Source: Luzula sylvatica
Lineage: Eukaryota > Streptophyta > Magnoliopsida > Poales > Juncaceae
DNA length: 64,000 nt
Direction of reading: 5' to 3'
Assembly (NCBI GenBank): GCA_946800325.1
Contig: OX326958.1
Coordinates: 32,781,314-32,845,313, forward strand
Shown: positions 38,526 through 50,601 of the stretch, piece after piece
How positions within the stretch are numbered: the first letter of the stretch is position 1
How the letters are laid out: each line of letters starts with the position of its first letter
Notes under the pieces: generated by a model
Database searches by the model: none
What the model was told of the DNA's origin: nothing
Seen by the model: only the letters and a program-made list of their open reading frames with translations
Translations under genes and position numbers: made by a program

Positions 38526-39520
38526 TTGATACAAGAGATATCAGAGGATTTTGAAAGATTCTTGTATTGTCTAGAGAACTTGAAATAAGAGTGAAGTATT
38601 TGATGGATATATCTTTCTCACATGTTAAATAATAGAAAATAAGTTATTGTATGATATGAATGAAAATTTAAAAGTAATTCGGTACGATTTTTGTTTAGTT
38701 AATATTGTATATATAATATTAATTGATTGGTATAATTTTTAATATTATTTAATTTTAATTATTGAGAATGCATATTAAAATGTATTAATAAAAAAGTAAA
38801 AATAATTCGATATTAGTTTCTATTATGTTTAATTAAAAAAATTATAAAAAACAATTAGAATTTAATATATTAAATATATAAACTATATAATACATAGTAT
38901 ACATAATATATATTTTGATTCTTCGGTTATTTTGATTCTTCGGTTGAATCCACTCACAATTTGTTGTGAATAGTGATGATCATGTTGCAAGATATTTCCT
39001 AAATTCGCTTCGACAATGACGATCCCTCCTCTTCCCTCAAATGCCTTCCCTTCTCGACCCTCTTAGATTTTGAATATGATAATATCTCATTACATTGTTC
39101 TCTCAATTCTTGATCTTTCTCTCCGGACCTTTGTCTTAAAAAATTCTCGTATTTTTTTTACATTTTGGAGATATGCATAATGAAGACTGAGCTTCTCGAA
39201 GAATACTCGAATTAGAATAAATACTATCCTTGATTGTTTAAATACCATTGTGATTTTATGTAAGTTAATTACATTAATAAATCGTCTACGGCATTTAAAG
39301 AGCAAATAAAAAGAAAAGAAAAATCCAAATTTATGTATTTTATCTAATTTACTTTACCTAGATTTTTTCTAACCTTAAGACATCCCTGAGGAGCTACAAT
39401 ATACATCTTCAACTGTTTTGTGTTCTAATTGTTTGATTACGAGTCGTAGAAAATATATACCAATAAATGATTGAACAATTGATTTTGTAAATATGTTACT
39501 TGTATATAGCTATTTATTTA

Positions 39521-39688
39521 AAAGAATTCTATCATACACTCATTTTTTCTTACTATACAAATTTTTTTTTATTGAATGGTTGAAATGAAAAAATTGATGT
39601 CAATTTAAGAGTCACGAGTAAATCATTTAATTTAATTTTTCCTTACTGTACACCTGAAAAGGACAAAGATGTAATTTCCTGACCCATT

Positions 39689-39736
<48 letters not shown>

Positions 39737-40486
39737 TATAAGAACTCGTGAATACATAGCTGTTGAGAGAAGATTGGAACTTAGTAATCAAAGTATCCTT
39801 GACTAGAGGAATTACTCTAGAGATCCAAATAAAATGAAGAATAGTTGTTATCCAATATGAACTTAAACAACCTCTATATTAACAGTGTCTGCAATACAAC
39901 CATTTTAATGTACAATGCTTCTGACGTATCATGTTGAGAAAGAGATCAAAAGAAAAACTCTAAAACCATAATATATTTGTAAAGAAAAATGTTAGAATCT
40001 TGATATCTGTGAAACACAAAAATTATAACCATTCACTAATTATGAAAAAGTATCATATATGTGTGCCCAAAATGAGATAAAAAAATATGATGAAAGTTTG
40101 GAGAATGGTCATGAATCGAGTGCACCTCAAAGACAAGAATTTGATTATATTATTGTTTCTTTTAGTTTTATAAATATTTTCAGATCCATTCTCTCATATT
40201 AGATTAATGAAATGCTGTTAATTTTTGTTGATTTGAATTTATTGTTAAAATAGTATTAATACCAATCATGATTGGAGAGGAGAAGAAATAATCAGATAGA
40301 TGGCTGAGAGAAGAAGAGTAAGGGGAAAGAGAGGAGGAGAGCAATTAAAGATAGGAAAAAAAAGGCATAAATTAAATGTGATTAAATGGAAAAAATATTT
40401 GTTAAAAACAATAGAGAAACACATGTTAATAAATTAAGTACCTAAACTACCTTTTTATCAAAAAAAAACGTATGATAGAAGCCCCC
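39521..40486. mobile_element. Mutator-type non-autonomous element, TTCTATCATA family, 966 bp
   Basis: Left end AAAGAATTCTATCATACACTC; right end, inverted, GGGGGCTTCTATCATACG. Flanks ATTTATTTA and ATTTATATA (39512-39520 and 40487-40495) form a 9 bp duplication with one mismatch. It contains a CT microsatellite (about 39691-39734) and no transposase. It belongs with the elements at 42765-44593 and 56376-56611. Confidence 0.65.
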
Positions 40487-40967
40487 ATTTATATATTATA
40501 ATTTTTGAAATACTTCGAATCAATCTCATCTCTATTTTAGACCATAGAAGTTCAATATGATGTTTGATCATATTCTTGTGTTGCTCACTCGTCACGATGA
40601 CAAAAATTCGGAAAATGTATTAAAAATAATAATTTAAATAACACATCCTATTTTTTATATAGTTGGAAAATAATGAATTTTTCTATTATAAATTTATAAT
40701 TAACCATTTTAGTTAGTTCCTTCATATTTCTTGTCTTTAAATTATCTTCTTCGAAAAACTAATAAATCTAAACAAAGCATCGTGTTTATCATGTTAAAAC
40801 ACTCAAGTAATTCGCTGAACTACTTGCGGATATCTTATATTCTCCAGTCATTTATGATCCCCTCAATCAACTCATGATGTGATATTTTATCGTTTAGTGA
40901 TAAATATAACGTTAAATGAATATTTGATTCATGAATAAATAGAGTCGATTTATAGATAATAAATTAA

Positions 40968-41838
40968 GAGAATTTTCAAAAACATCCCTATTTTTTTTGG
41001 ATATTCTAAAAATTTCCCTATTTTTTTGGAAACTCCAAAAAAAATCTTCTACCAAACTTTTATTTTCAAATACTCCCTTATAGGAATTATAACTAATCAT
41101 GAATGGGATTAACTTTTTTTTGGACATAAATATCCTTCTATGAAAATATGTAGTAATTAAAAAAATATTTTTGTTATTTTTTCGTTAATTTTATTAGTTT
41201 TAAGAAAATTCATAAATATTTTTTAACATGTAGTGATTTCACAAAAATAAAATTACTAAATGTTGCGTTTGTATAATTTTAATATTTCATTTATTATTCA
41301 TGAAAAACTAACGTCATATAATAATAAAATAAACACCATGAAAATATATTCATAGAAAATTATTTCTTTAAGCATTTAGTTTTTTTTTTATATTTTCGTT
41401 TTTTTATGTATTTTTTTAATAGTTTCATGATATTTTAATTTTTAAATATTTGCAAGGTGTTATTTTAATATCGTTGTTCATCTTATTATTATTTTTTCAG
41501 AAAAAATAATATAAAAGTCAAATATATATAATGTAAGAAATATTAAAATTATATAAATATAAATATGATAATTATTTTTTTTTTAAATTATTATAAGCGA
41601 AAAAAAATTAGGACTTTTTTAAAATTAATAAAAAATAACAAAAATATTCTTTTAATTACTACAAATGTAAAAATAAGGGTATTTTGGTCATAAAAAAATT
41701 TAACATCATCCATAATTAGTTTTGACCTCATGGGTATTTGAATATAAAAATTTGGTAGAGAGTTTTTGTTGGAGTTTTCAAAAAGATAGGAGTTTTTTTA
41801 AATATCCAAAAAAGATGGAGGGTTTTTGAAAATTTCCC
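40968..41838. mobile_element. Foldback Mutator-type MITE, 871 bp, copy 1
   Basis: The whole element is a long imperfect inverted repeat. The left end GAGAATTTTCAAAAACATCCC and the right end, inverted, GGGAAATTTTCAAAAACCCTCC continue pairing for hundreds of bases. A perfect 9 bp duplication ATAAATTAA flanks it (40959-40967 and 41839-41847). No coding capacity. A second copy in opposite orientation is at 59757-60643. Confidence 0.85.
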
Positions 41839-41847
41839 ATAAATTAA

Positions 41848-42610
41848 TATATAATTGAATCAGATTTAACATATAAAAACATTTTAATTTAACAAATTCT
41901 TTTATGTTATTTATTTAATTTACCATCGATTGTCAAATATATTAGTTGACACGAGATAATTTGAAGGGACAAGTATATTTTTCCATTTCGTATGTACTTT
42001 TTTCTTCCTTTCGAAGTCTAGAAGGCGCAAATATTGATTTGGTGATGTAAACTAGTCATGACATATGAGCCATGCAATATTTTTTACTGTGATTATTTTT
42101 GACCTAGCTATTGCCGCATGTAAGGGGGCACATATTTATTACTAACCGTTCTTTCACACCTAACATATTCACTATGTTAAATTATATGTAGTAAAATATG
42201 TAACAATTCATTGTTCTAACGTATATTATCACTTGTTAACAAAGTTACTACATGAAATATGTTATACATATAAGCAAGGTGAAGAGAGAAGCAATTAGCA
42301 ATTAACAATTAGCAATTAGCAATTAGCAAAATCCCTTGAATTCAAGGCACGTGCATGAATGTATGATAATGGGATTATTTTTTCTAATTTGCCGACTGAA
42401 AAGAAGGTGACTCAATGACCCAATTGAAATTTGATTTCGACACTCAAACAACTTTATTGCCTTCGGATTTTAAATGATGCTTATTTCGAAGTTCATTATT
42501 TTCTTGACTCTTTTAATATCTTCTGTACATGTGATTAACTCAAACTTTCCTACTAGTAATTAATAAAAGTATGAATCTCAATTTTCAGTACCGACAACTA
42601 TTTCAAATGT

Positions 42611-42709
<99 letters not shown>

Positions 42710-42755
42710 GTTAATCTACTTAATTAAGTACCCTTGAAAATTATATTTTGGATAA
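41848..42755. other. Intergenic, A/T-rich
   Basis: No gene seen. It contains a short tandem run of CAATTAGC-type units (about 42290-42330) and a TA/GA compound microsatellite (about 42617-42706). Confidence 0.5.
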
Positions 42756-42764
42756 TTACTCCAA

Positions 42765-44593
42765 GGGGGATTATATGATACACCTTTTTTGCAAAAGGGT
42801 AATTTAGACATTAAAACAATTAGTATGTATTATTTGTTTTAACTCTCCATTTTCATTACAATTTGGTTTCTGCATTTGAATTATTTCCTTTTATTTCTCT
42901 TACACGATTTGCATATCCTCAACTCTCTCTCCCTCTTGGCTGCCTTGCTCTCTCTCTCTCTCTCTCTGACCGCCTCCTCTCCCTCTCTCTCCGATCATCT
43001 CTCTTAATATAATTATGTACTTGGATTGCAACGATTATTCATTTTGAGTTATTTTTTATCTTGTTTCTAGATCTAATTAAATTATTTTTTTCATTAAGAG
43101 AAGAAATGTAATGTAAATTTTCATTTTATTTTTATTGAAACAATACAAAATTAAATAATTATGCATTGCTTTCATATTTTGTTATTGTGACAGATCGTCT
43201 TCAAAGTCGTTAATGACAACCAACTAATAACAAGGGATACAAACATTTCAAAAATAAACACAAATCAATCCTCGAGCTTAACAAGCTGAGTGAGTATGTC
43301 AGTAGCCTTGTTCATAATAAATATACCCCACCTCATAGCAGTCTTTTTCGAAAAAAAGTGTGGAACACACTAAAAGATAGGGACTGATCCTTACTCCTCC
43401 ACCAAGAAGCCAAACCATCAATCGCAGCCACATATGGGTTTTTCATCCTTGAAATCAAATATTATTGTGATGGTTATTATAAATTGTCAAAAGATAGGAA
43501 CTGGAATATCAAATTCATGGATTATCATCTCCAACCTTGATCAATATTTTGCAAATGACTGTAAATAACTTTTATTTATTTTTACCTTTTTCTGCAAGTA
43601 CTGATATGTCGAAGAACCCAGCTTCTTCAGCAGATGAAGATGATTTGCGTCTTCTTTTACGAGGCTATTTCTCGACAACCTCGAATATGTAGAAGATTGC
43701 AAACATTATCACTTGCATATCTCTCGATTTCACTTCGTCAATTATTCGAGTTATTATAGCTCTCCATATAGGTCACATCATGTACTATTTTACAATTGAT
43801 AGGTAATTTTGCAAAGAAGATCTCCTATTATATTGGAATTACGAAAATAACAATGTAGTTACTTAGATTAATTGGAGATAATTATTAATTACCATTACAA
43901 TAATTTGTAATTCAAAATCAAATATATGGATTAGAAACATAATTTCACAAAAGAAAAGGACCCAATTGTAAAATAAAAGTATACCTAGGTCCGCAAAGCT
44001 CTACTAAAGAACATATTCAATGAACAAAATATGCAAAGCTGGTACTGGTACCAACGGCTTGGACTGAGCCTTGTGGATCTTTCCATGGTGCCTTGCGATA
44101 GGATCCCGCGTGCTTGATCCGATATGCAATTTTTTACATTATTCGATTGCTGCTACTTTCAAGAAAAAATGAATTTGTCTTTTTCGTGCTGTGGTTTGAT
44201 TGAGTTTTGGCTTCTTCGAGGAATGGAGGGCTTCTTGTTCTCGACTACATCTCAGAGGAGATTCAAGATGACGCTTCCAATCAGGTTGCGGCGTGGTTAT
44301 GTGTTTGTCAGAGCTAAAGAGTGAGGAGGAGTTGGGGGCTCGGCAACGAGCGAGAGAGAAAGACAAAATTGATGTTAACTGGAGAAGGTTGGAGAGACTA
44401 GGAGAGGGGTAAAATATGATGGTAGAAAATTACGTTTTTACCCTTGAAATGGGGTGTATCGAAATTTGTTTTGGAAAATTGATGTTAAATTTTTTAATCG
44501 TAGCCCTTGAATTGAGAGTCATCGTTTAATCTCAACCGTTCAAACATGAAAGGGTGTATGATAAGGATAAAAGGGTGTACCATAGAAGCCCCC
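42765..44593. mobile_element. Mutator-type non-autonomous element, TTCTATCATA family, 1.83 kb
   Basis: The ends GGGGGATTATATGATACACC and, inverted, GGGGGCTTCTATGGTACACC are flanked by a perfect 9 bp duplication TTACTCCAA (42756-42764 and 44594-44602). The interior (CT-rich tract at about 42945-42995, unidentified sequence at 43190-44370) has higher GC than its surroundings and could be captured host DNA, as in Pack-MULEs. I could not recognise the source. A second terminus of the same family at about 44616-44653 suggests insertion into a relative. Confidence 0.8.
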
Positions 44594-44885
44594 TTACTCC
44601 AAATACCCTTGAAAATGGGTGTATGATAAGAAAATGGGTGTATGATAGAAGCCCACATATATATATATATATCATTTTTATAATGATACATTGTTTTCAA
44701 TTTTAATACAATATTTAATATTCATATATTATTTTTATAGTGTTAATATATCATTATCGGGCAATATATTGCAATATATTGTTTGTGATATCCATATATA
44801 ATTTTAGTGTTAATAACCGATTTTTAATTCTAATACGTCTCCATTGTTATGTTAATATATTGTTTTTGTGACATCACACTATTAT

Positions 44886-44990
44886 TTTGTTAATGAGTCA
44901 ATAACTCAGTGGGTTGAGTGTGAGAAGCAAAAAAAACATATAATGTGAGAGGTTGCAGGTTCAATCCATATTAACATTAATTAATGAAGA
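44886..44990 (+). mobile_element. tRNA-derived SINE head
   Basis: The A-box-like CAGTGGGTTGAGTG and the B-box-like GGTTCAATCC are spaced as in a tRNA-type Pol III promoter, followed by A/T-rich sequence. The body is short or decayed; ends are not defined. Confidence 0.5.
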
Positions 44991-45571
44991 AAATATGAGT
45001 TTTTTTCATTTATTATAAAAAAATATGTATATATTATTTTGCAATGTCCATATATTGTTTTTAGCTCTCAATATAAATTTTTCGGTATTTATATGCCATA
45101 ATTTATTGTCCTAAAATATTATTATATCATTTTCATGTTAATATATTTTCAGTATTCATATGTTATTTTTAGAATCATTATATATGTTATTTTTAGTATC
45201 ATATTGTTCTTGGTGTGTGATCAATACCATTATATATTCTTTTTCAGGATAAATATATTGTTTATGTTCCCAATATATTATTTTTAATACGGATATTTCA
45301 TCTTCAAATAAATATATCTTCATTTTGTAAAATTTTATAAATATTTTCAAAAATAAAAAATAAATCTAAAAGTTAAAACACATATTATCATTTTCGAAAC
45401 CTTGATTTTTATTTCTAATTTGAGTACAAAGAGACAACCAACCTATGAATTATTATTCACATTGAAAACTAAAATAACACCAATACCAAACAAACGAGCC
45501 AAAAACAATTTTATTTTAATTAATTTATAATATTTGTAACTTACCCCCACCACCACCTTCTCTCTCCCCAC
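44991..45571. other. Intergenic, A/T-rich; right-arm homology block at its end
   Basis: No gene seen. The ATATTATTTTTA-type repeats at about 44700-45350 are low complexity. Positions 45480-45565 match, inverted, 37091-37180 upstream of the other JAZ gene. Confidence 0.5.
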
Positions 45572-45589
45572 CCTTCCACCCTTGAGAAA

Positions 45590-45642
45590 AACGTGTCCTA
45601 ATACCACGTCGCTCCTTAAAATATTCTTCTCTCTTTATATAC
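45590..45642 (+). promoter_or_regulatory. JAZ-B core promoter: ACGT boxes and TATA box
   Basis: AACGTG (45590-45595) and CACGTC (45605-45610) are G-box-related motifs of the kind bound by MYC2. TTATATACC at about 45634-45642 is a good TATA box, about 90 bp before the start codon, leaving a short 5' leader. Inferred from motifs only. Confidence 0.5.
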
Positions 45643-45731
45643 CAATTCAAACCAACAACGAAGCACAAATCAAACTCAAACAAAGACAAAAGAAGCAAAC
45701 AAACCCAAAAAGGATTAACTCGAAGACGAAA

Positions 45732-46518
45732 ATGGCAGCGAAATCTGGAGAGAAAACAAGTTTTGCACTTGCATGCGGCCTCCTCAGCAAGTTCATGAAG
45801 GACAAAAGCAATATCAATCTCGATCTTGGTAATTAAGAAACAACAAGCAGATCTTATAATTTTAATCTTTTTTTTTTTTTAATTAGGCTAATAATTTGAA
45901 ATTGAAACGAAACAGGGATGAATGATTTGTATAAAACACCTAGAAGGACGATGAATCTTTTGCCTGGTTTCGAAGCGGAATCGAAAGAAGATCAAGAAGA
46001 CAACGCAAGTTCTATCGGTTCCGCTCCGAGTCATCACGAAATCAAATTCTTCCCACTGAGTCCCAGCTTTGAAGCATGCAAAGAAACGGAGAAAAATACA
46101 GAAGACAAAGAGAAAAACGGTAAATTAATGATAATTTACGAGGGCAAAACGTTAGTTTTCGACAATTTCCCCGAAGCAACGGCAAAAGATTTGATCGAAT
46201 TCGCGAGCGAGAATCAAAGCACGTCTTCACCGCAAATTCAAGAAGAAAAACCAATCTTTGCTGGTAAGAAATCAATTCAAATTTTCATACATCACATTCA
46301 AAATAAAGAACAAAAGATAGATTTTAATTAACTCAATTTTTTTAATCTTTCGTTTAGATCTTCCGATTATGAGGAAGGCTTCGCTTCAACGATTCCTCGA
46401 GAAGAGAAAGGACAGGCTCAATGCAAAGGCTCCGTACCATAAACCAAACATTGTTGGTGATTCGATCAAGAAAGAAAATCAATTCGAATTAGATTCATGG
46501 CTAACTTTAAAGTTATAA
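45732..46518 (+). CDS. JAZ/TIFY jasmonate repressor, copy B (three exons)
   Basis: Exons 45732-45828, 45916-46263 and 46358-46518 with GT-AG introns give 201 residues. The N-terminus TSFALACGLLSKFMKDKSNI matches copy A. The TIFY core is altered (LMIIYEGKTLVFDNFPEA; TIF has become MII), which could change ZIM-domain pairing. The Jas motif DLPIMRKASLQRFLEKRKDR with LNAKAPY is complete and is encoded in one exon. The protein ends in LTLKL, an LxLxL EAR-type repressor motif that could recruit TOPLESS directly; copy A has none. Compared with copy A, both the intron before the TIFY exon and the Jas intron are missing, so the splice form made by keeping the Jas intron is impossible here. Coding looks intact. 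Confidence 0.93.
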
Positions 46519-47440
46519 ACAGATAGGGGTATAGGAGGAAATTTTGTCTTTGCCGATATAATCGAATATTGAATATCCTTTACATAACTAGATTTTTTTC
46601 AAAATATAGATGTTCATTGTATGTAGCAATGAAAATTGTCAAAAACATGTATTTATTTATTTTTTGTAAAAAGTTAAATTACAATCTTGAAAAGAGATTT
46701 GTTAATCTAATCTTATTAATGGTTAATTATTTCCATGACGCCCTTAATATTTAATAATGAGTAGTGATGCACATCCCCTAGTACTCTCTCCCCGAGGTCT
46801 TGATGACATGAATATGATTTAACATCTTACAAATTAATACATATATACATGATTTAACACATTAATTTATGATTTAATTATCTTAATTTATGATTGAAAA
46901 TTCAATTAAGATGTTAAATCATAAATTAATGTGTTAATTCTTAATGTATTAAATCATATCCACGTCATCAAATTTCTAGGGGGAGAGGTGGGGGTATGTC
47001 CAACATTTCCTTTAATAATGCAAACTGCAAAGAGAACTTGACTTCACGAGAAGTTTCCCACTGTTTTCCATTTTCCAAACAACACGTGAAACTCGGGATG
47101 ATAATTGAGATATTTCAAAAAAATCTATTTTCTCCATTTTGTTTAAAGAACTGGAGAGATACACTTGCCAACAAATTAGAGAAAGAGATACATTTGCCAA
47201 CCAATTAGAGAAAGGGAAAATATACTTGGCCCCCAAACTCATCTCAAGCTCCTTGATGAGGTGCCAAAAAATAATTAGTGGGTTGATTAAGCCATCTAAT
47301 TGACTCAATTAATTATTAATTGACACGTCAACAAATTATATTAGTACATATTAGTTGATTAAATTATAAACGGCTACTTTTTGATGTTATGGGGGCTGCA
47401 TGTATAAGAAAACCATAAAAGGAATTAAGATCGTACTAGA
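46519..47440. other. Intergenic region between JAZ-B and the PORR pseudogene
   Basis: No gene seen. It contains the palindromic MITE at about 46769-47002 and A/T-rich sequence. It corresponds in position to 32446-33862 on the left arm. Confidence 0.5.
46769..47002. mobile_element. Palindromic MITE, about 230 bp
   Basis: The left end (GCACATCCCCTAGTACTCTC, then TTGATGACATGAATATGATT) pairs with the right end read inverted (GGACATACCCCCACCTCTCC, then TTGATGACGTGGATATGATT). The middle is TTAATTTATGATTTAA-type palindromic sequence. No duplication could be fixed. Confidence 0.65.
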
Positions 47441-48699
47441 TATAAGCATCTCGGACCCATCATCGAACAACTCACCACTCATCGTCTCTTCATCTCCATC
47501 GTCCATAAACACCCCATCATCACAATCCTCGTCATCGCTAATGATCTTTTTCATTCTACCTCGATAACCCGTAACCCTGAGCACTTTCTCTCTCCAAATC
47601 ACTAACGGGTCCTTGTTCACCAAATCTGACCGTTATAAGCCTCGTTCAAAAAAACGCTATATCTCTTCCCTCTCTCCGAGACATAAAATATTCCGATGTG
47701 TTTCAACAAAAGCCTCGTTAATTTCTGCGCCATCACAAATTCTCTCCTGAAATGGGTCAAGTGATCCGTTACGAGTCTTTTCTCGAGAGTGAAGATCAAA
47801 ATTTCGTGCATTATCGCCACGGCTCTTTTGTCGAATTCTTTACTGCCAGCTGTCAGTCCGCTCGCATCAGCATAAGGGGATAAATATGCCATTGTATTGA
47901 AATTTTTAATTTGGTCCCTGTATTGAAAAACCCTTGTATGGGAATTTCATTGAAAAAGGGAGAGAGAGTTCACCAGGTGGAGAAATTACCGAATTACACT
48001 TGAAATTGATGTTTTTCTTTTCTAATTCAGTAATGGCCAAATTAGGGTTCCAATTTACGCGTTCTAAGAAATCGGTATTGTCTACTTTTATCACTCTAAA
48101 ATTCTCTGGAAATTTGTGAATCCAATTGGTTTGAAAATCAATTGGAACACCCATATCTCGCCTAAAATGTGCAATTTTATCTACACGTAATATTTTATTA
48201 ATTGACATCATTAAAAGCCTCGTTACATACTCCACATTTTTTTCTGAACGTTTTCTAATAGAATTCTTTCTTCTTCTATTAATACCTCAGCTTGAGGTGT
48301 CAAACCGCACCACAAATTCCCTCTCCAATCTTTGCAAATTTCAAACAATTTTGGGGATTTTCGAATAAAGTCTGCAACTCTATACGGTTTTAGAAGATTG
48401 ATTTGTTGCCTGTATTTTTCGAACTGTTTTAAAAGGAATATTTGATCCGGTTCCTTTTTAAAGTTTCGATAATGGCGAAAACCTTGGAGATGACTTTGTA
48501 TCGCTCCGTTACTATTTCTAAGTCGTGTATACGTTTCTTCTTTGAATGGTCTTGGATTCTGCGATGCCTTGTCATGGACCGAGTTTGCGTTGCCATGAAT
48601 AGTTGGGTGGAGATTGATGGGTTGATTTGGAAATGTGGGGGTTTTGAGGGTTTTAGTGAGTACAGAATGAGGGCACGGAATGTTTTTTGTGAGAGGCAT
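47441..48699 (-). pseudogene. PORR pseudogene, inverted copy of 31132-32445
   Basis: Clearly homologous along the whole gene, for example DHLTHFRREFVM, GIFYVSERGKRYSVFLNEAY and KVFVKMPL upstream of the ATG at 48699. It is disabled by a 2 bp loss at codon 3-4, compensating shifts before KKEPDQ, a shift after EERILLE, a 7 bp loss before the SPYADAS part, a 1 bp loss after NEAYNG, and a 22 bp deletion at the C-terminus between GATG repeats. Homology stops at about 47441. Its upstream region continues the homology to about 48830, then resumes at 50467-50555 after a Harbinger-like insertion. The spread of defects shows it has been unselected for some time. Confidence 0.92.
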
Positions 48700-48873
48700 T
48701 TTCACAAACACCTTGTGTGCAAGGAAGAACTTCAAAATTTAACAGAATGAACTCACGAGAGTTTGAAACATAGATGTGTGATCTACAAATTATTTGGATG
48801 TGGATTGGATGAAATACAGAAATAGCGTATGGAATACAATGTACTTGAAATACATGTATCTTTAAAATACAAT

Positions 48874-50466
48874 GTGCTTGTTTGACTTGATGGATTATAA
48901 ATCTTGTATTCTAAAATCCACTGTTTGTTTTCTCCAAAATCCAGGATTTATAGTGTGTTGTATCACTAAAATTTTGATTAGAGAAACATAAATAACAATT
49001 AGTCCCAGTTCTCAAAAGGACAAAAAAAACTCAACTAAACTATTATATTAATCAATGAATAGTATCAGTAAAATTTTCAATAAATAGCAAAAAAATGTCC
49101 TCTATATTATCTACGAGATTTAACACGAGATAAATTTGTTGAAGTAGAGTTCCGACTGTACCAGTCTTCGTACCAGCTCCAACGCACACAATTCCATCTT
49201 GCAAGGATCTTAGAATAGGAAGGAAATACTTTTTAATAATACTTTAAATCATCACTCAAATGTAATTAAGACATAAATTTGTTGATAGGTATTGTTAAGA
49301 CAATACCTGTAATTATTAAGACACACAAATTATGTACAGGTATCTGTACCAGTCTTCGTACCAGCACACATTCATATTATCTGTACAGAAAACTATTCTT
49401 GGCTTCTTTAAAAACCAGGACTGAAATGTATCTTGCAAAATTCCATCTCCACCTCATCCACCTTATTCTCCTTCTCCACCTAATCCACCTTCACCGCAGC
49501 CAAAAACCCGAGCACCTCCATCGTCCGGCCAGGGACAGAATCATGAGAAATGAAAATGAGTCTTTCATTCGAACGATTAAATAAGTATTAGCTGTAATAT
49601 TATTTAATTTTAAACCCTTACATTTTCTTATAATTAGTTCTTAATCATTTCAAACCTCGAAAAATCTTAAAATTATAATAGCAAACATATTTGTTCCATA
49701 ATAAAGACTATAATATAATTAAATATCCGAGCTATGGTACGACACTAATTGAACCCTAATTAAGACATAAATTGAATTCTAATTGGCACTTTTTAATCCT
49801 AATTGACACAATAATTGAATAGTGACTGACACAGTTTAATCCTAATTGACTTCTTTCAAACTTAATTGAAACAATAATTGCAATATAAAGTATTCATTGA
49901 TACTAATTAAATATATAAACCAATACTAATCAAGACACTAATGAAAAAAATCACCTCGAAAGAGCAAAAGAAGATGTTTTGGTTCTACTCTGGTGAGTAG
50001 GCAAAGATTGGCGAAGAGCACACTGGAGAGAGAGAGGGCATGCGAGTCATTCTGCCCCGAAGAGCTAAACAGAGGAATCTTTAGGTGCCGAAGAGTGGGA
50101 AAGCTTGGTGAGTCTTTTTGCGGAGCTAAACAAGGGAGCCCTTTGGTGCTGAAGAGAGCATGGTAGCCCTTCTCCGGCGAATGGGCAAACTTGGCGAAGA
50201 GCACGATGGAGGGAAGTGGAGGAGCAGAGAGCCGCCCATTATTTTGCGAGAGGAAGAGGAATAATTAGGGATAAACCGGTGCTTAGACAAAATACAAGGA
50301 CGACGGCTCTTCCTGTATTTTGTAATACAGAAAAATTTGATGTATAACACTATCCCGGGATATCACGCTTCAAATACAATACAACTATAAATCAAACAAC
50401 GGATTTTGAACAAATCCTGTATTTCGGTATACATATCCACCAAAATCCCTCAAATCAAACATGCCC
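48874..50466. mobile_element. Harbinger-like non-autonomous element in the PORR-pseudogene upstream region
   Basis: Ends GTGCTTGTTTGACTTGATGG and, inverted, GGGCATGTTTGATTTGAGGG match at 16 of 20 bases, with further similar subterminal sequence (AATCCAGGATTTATAG type). AAT flanks both sides (48871-48873 and 50467-50469), a 3 bp duplication. Comparison with the left arm (30857-31131) shows where the DNA was gained. Inside are a repeated CTGTACCAGTCTTCGTACCAGC (about 49155 and 49342) and GAAGAGC-rich repeats (about 50010-50215). No transposase seen. Confidence 0.7.
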
Positions 50467-50555
50467 AATGTGGTGCCGGACTACAGAGATAATTTCGCAA
50501 ACACCTTATGTGCAAAGATGGAAAAGCGAGATTAGAGCCCAATTATAACATGGGC
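50467..50555 (-). repeat. Distal upstream block of the PORR pseudogene
   Basis: Read on the - strand, GGCCCATGTTATAATTGGGC and AATCTCGCTTTTCCATC match 30857-30990 upstream of the intact PORR gene. This marks the outer end of the right arm of the inverted duplication. Confidence 0.75.
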
Positions 50556-50601
50556 CTTAATGATGAAATTTTCTACGACTTGTATATATTATATATGAGT
50601 A

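Larger units (their letters stand above)
35427..39520. other. Intergenic spacer, A/T-rich, no gene seen
   Basis: Contains a decayed repeat with CGGATAC motifs (about 35560-35990, possibly an old hAT-type element). A TA microsatellite is at about 37053-37093. A block at 37091-37180 matches, inverted, the JAZ-B upstream region (45480-45565). A palindromic MITE of the TTAATTAAC type lies at about 38320-38525. Short open frames (for example 37413-37724, -) have no recognisable domain. Confidence 0.5.

Noticed and set aside
48442..48750. 102-residue frame on the + strand over the PORR pseudogene, also seen as 31080-31361 (-)
   Set aside because: Antisense shadow of the PORR coding sequence, repeated because the gene is duplicated.
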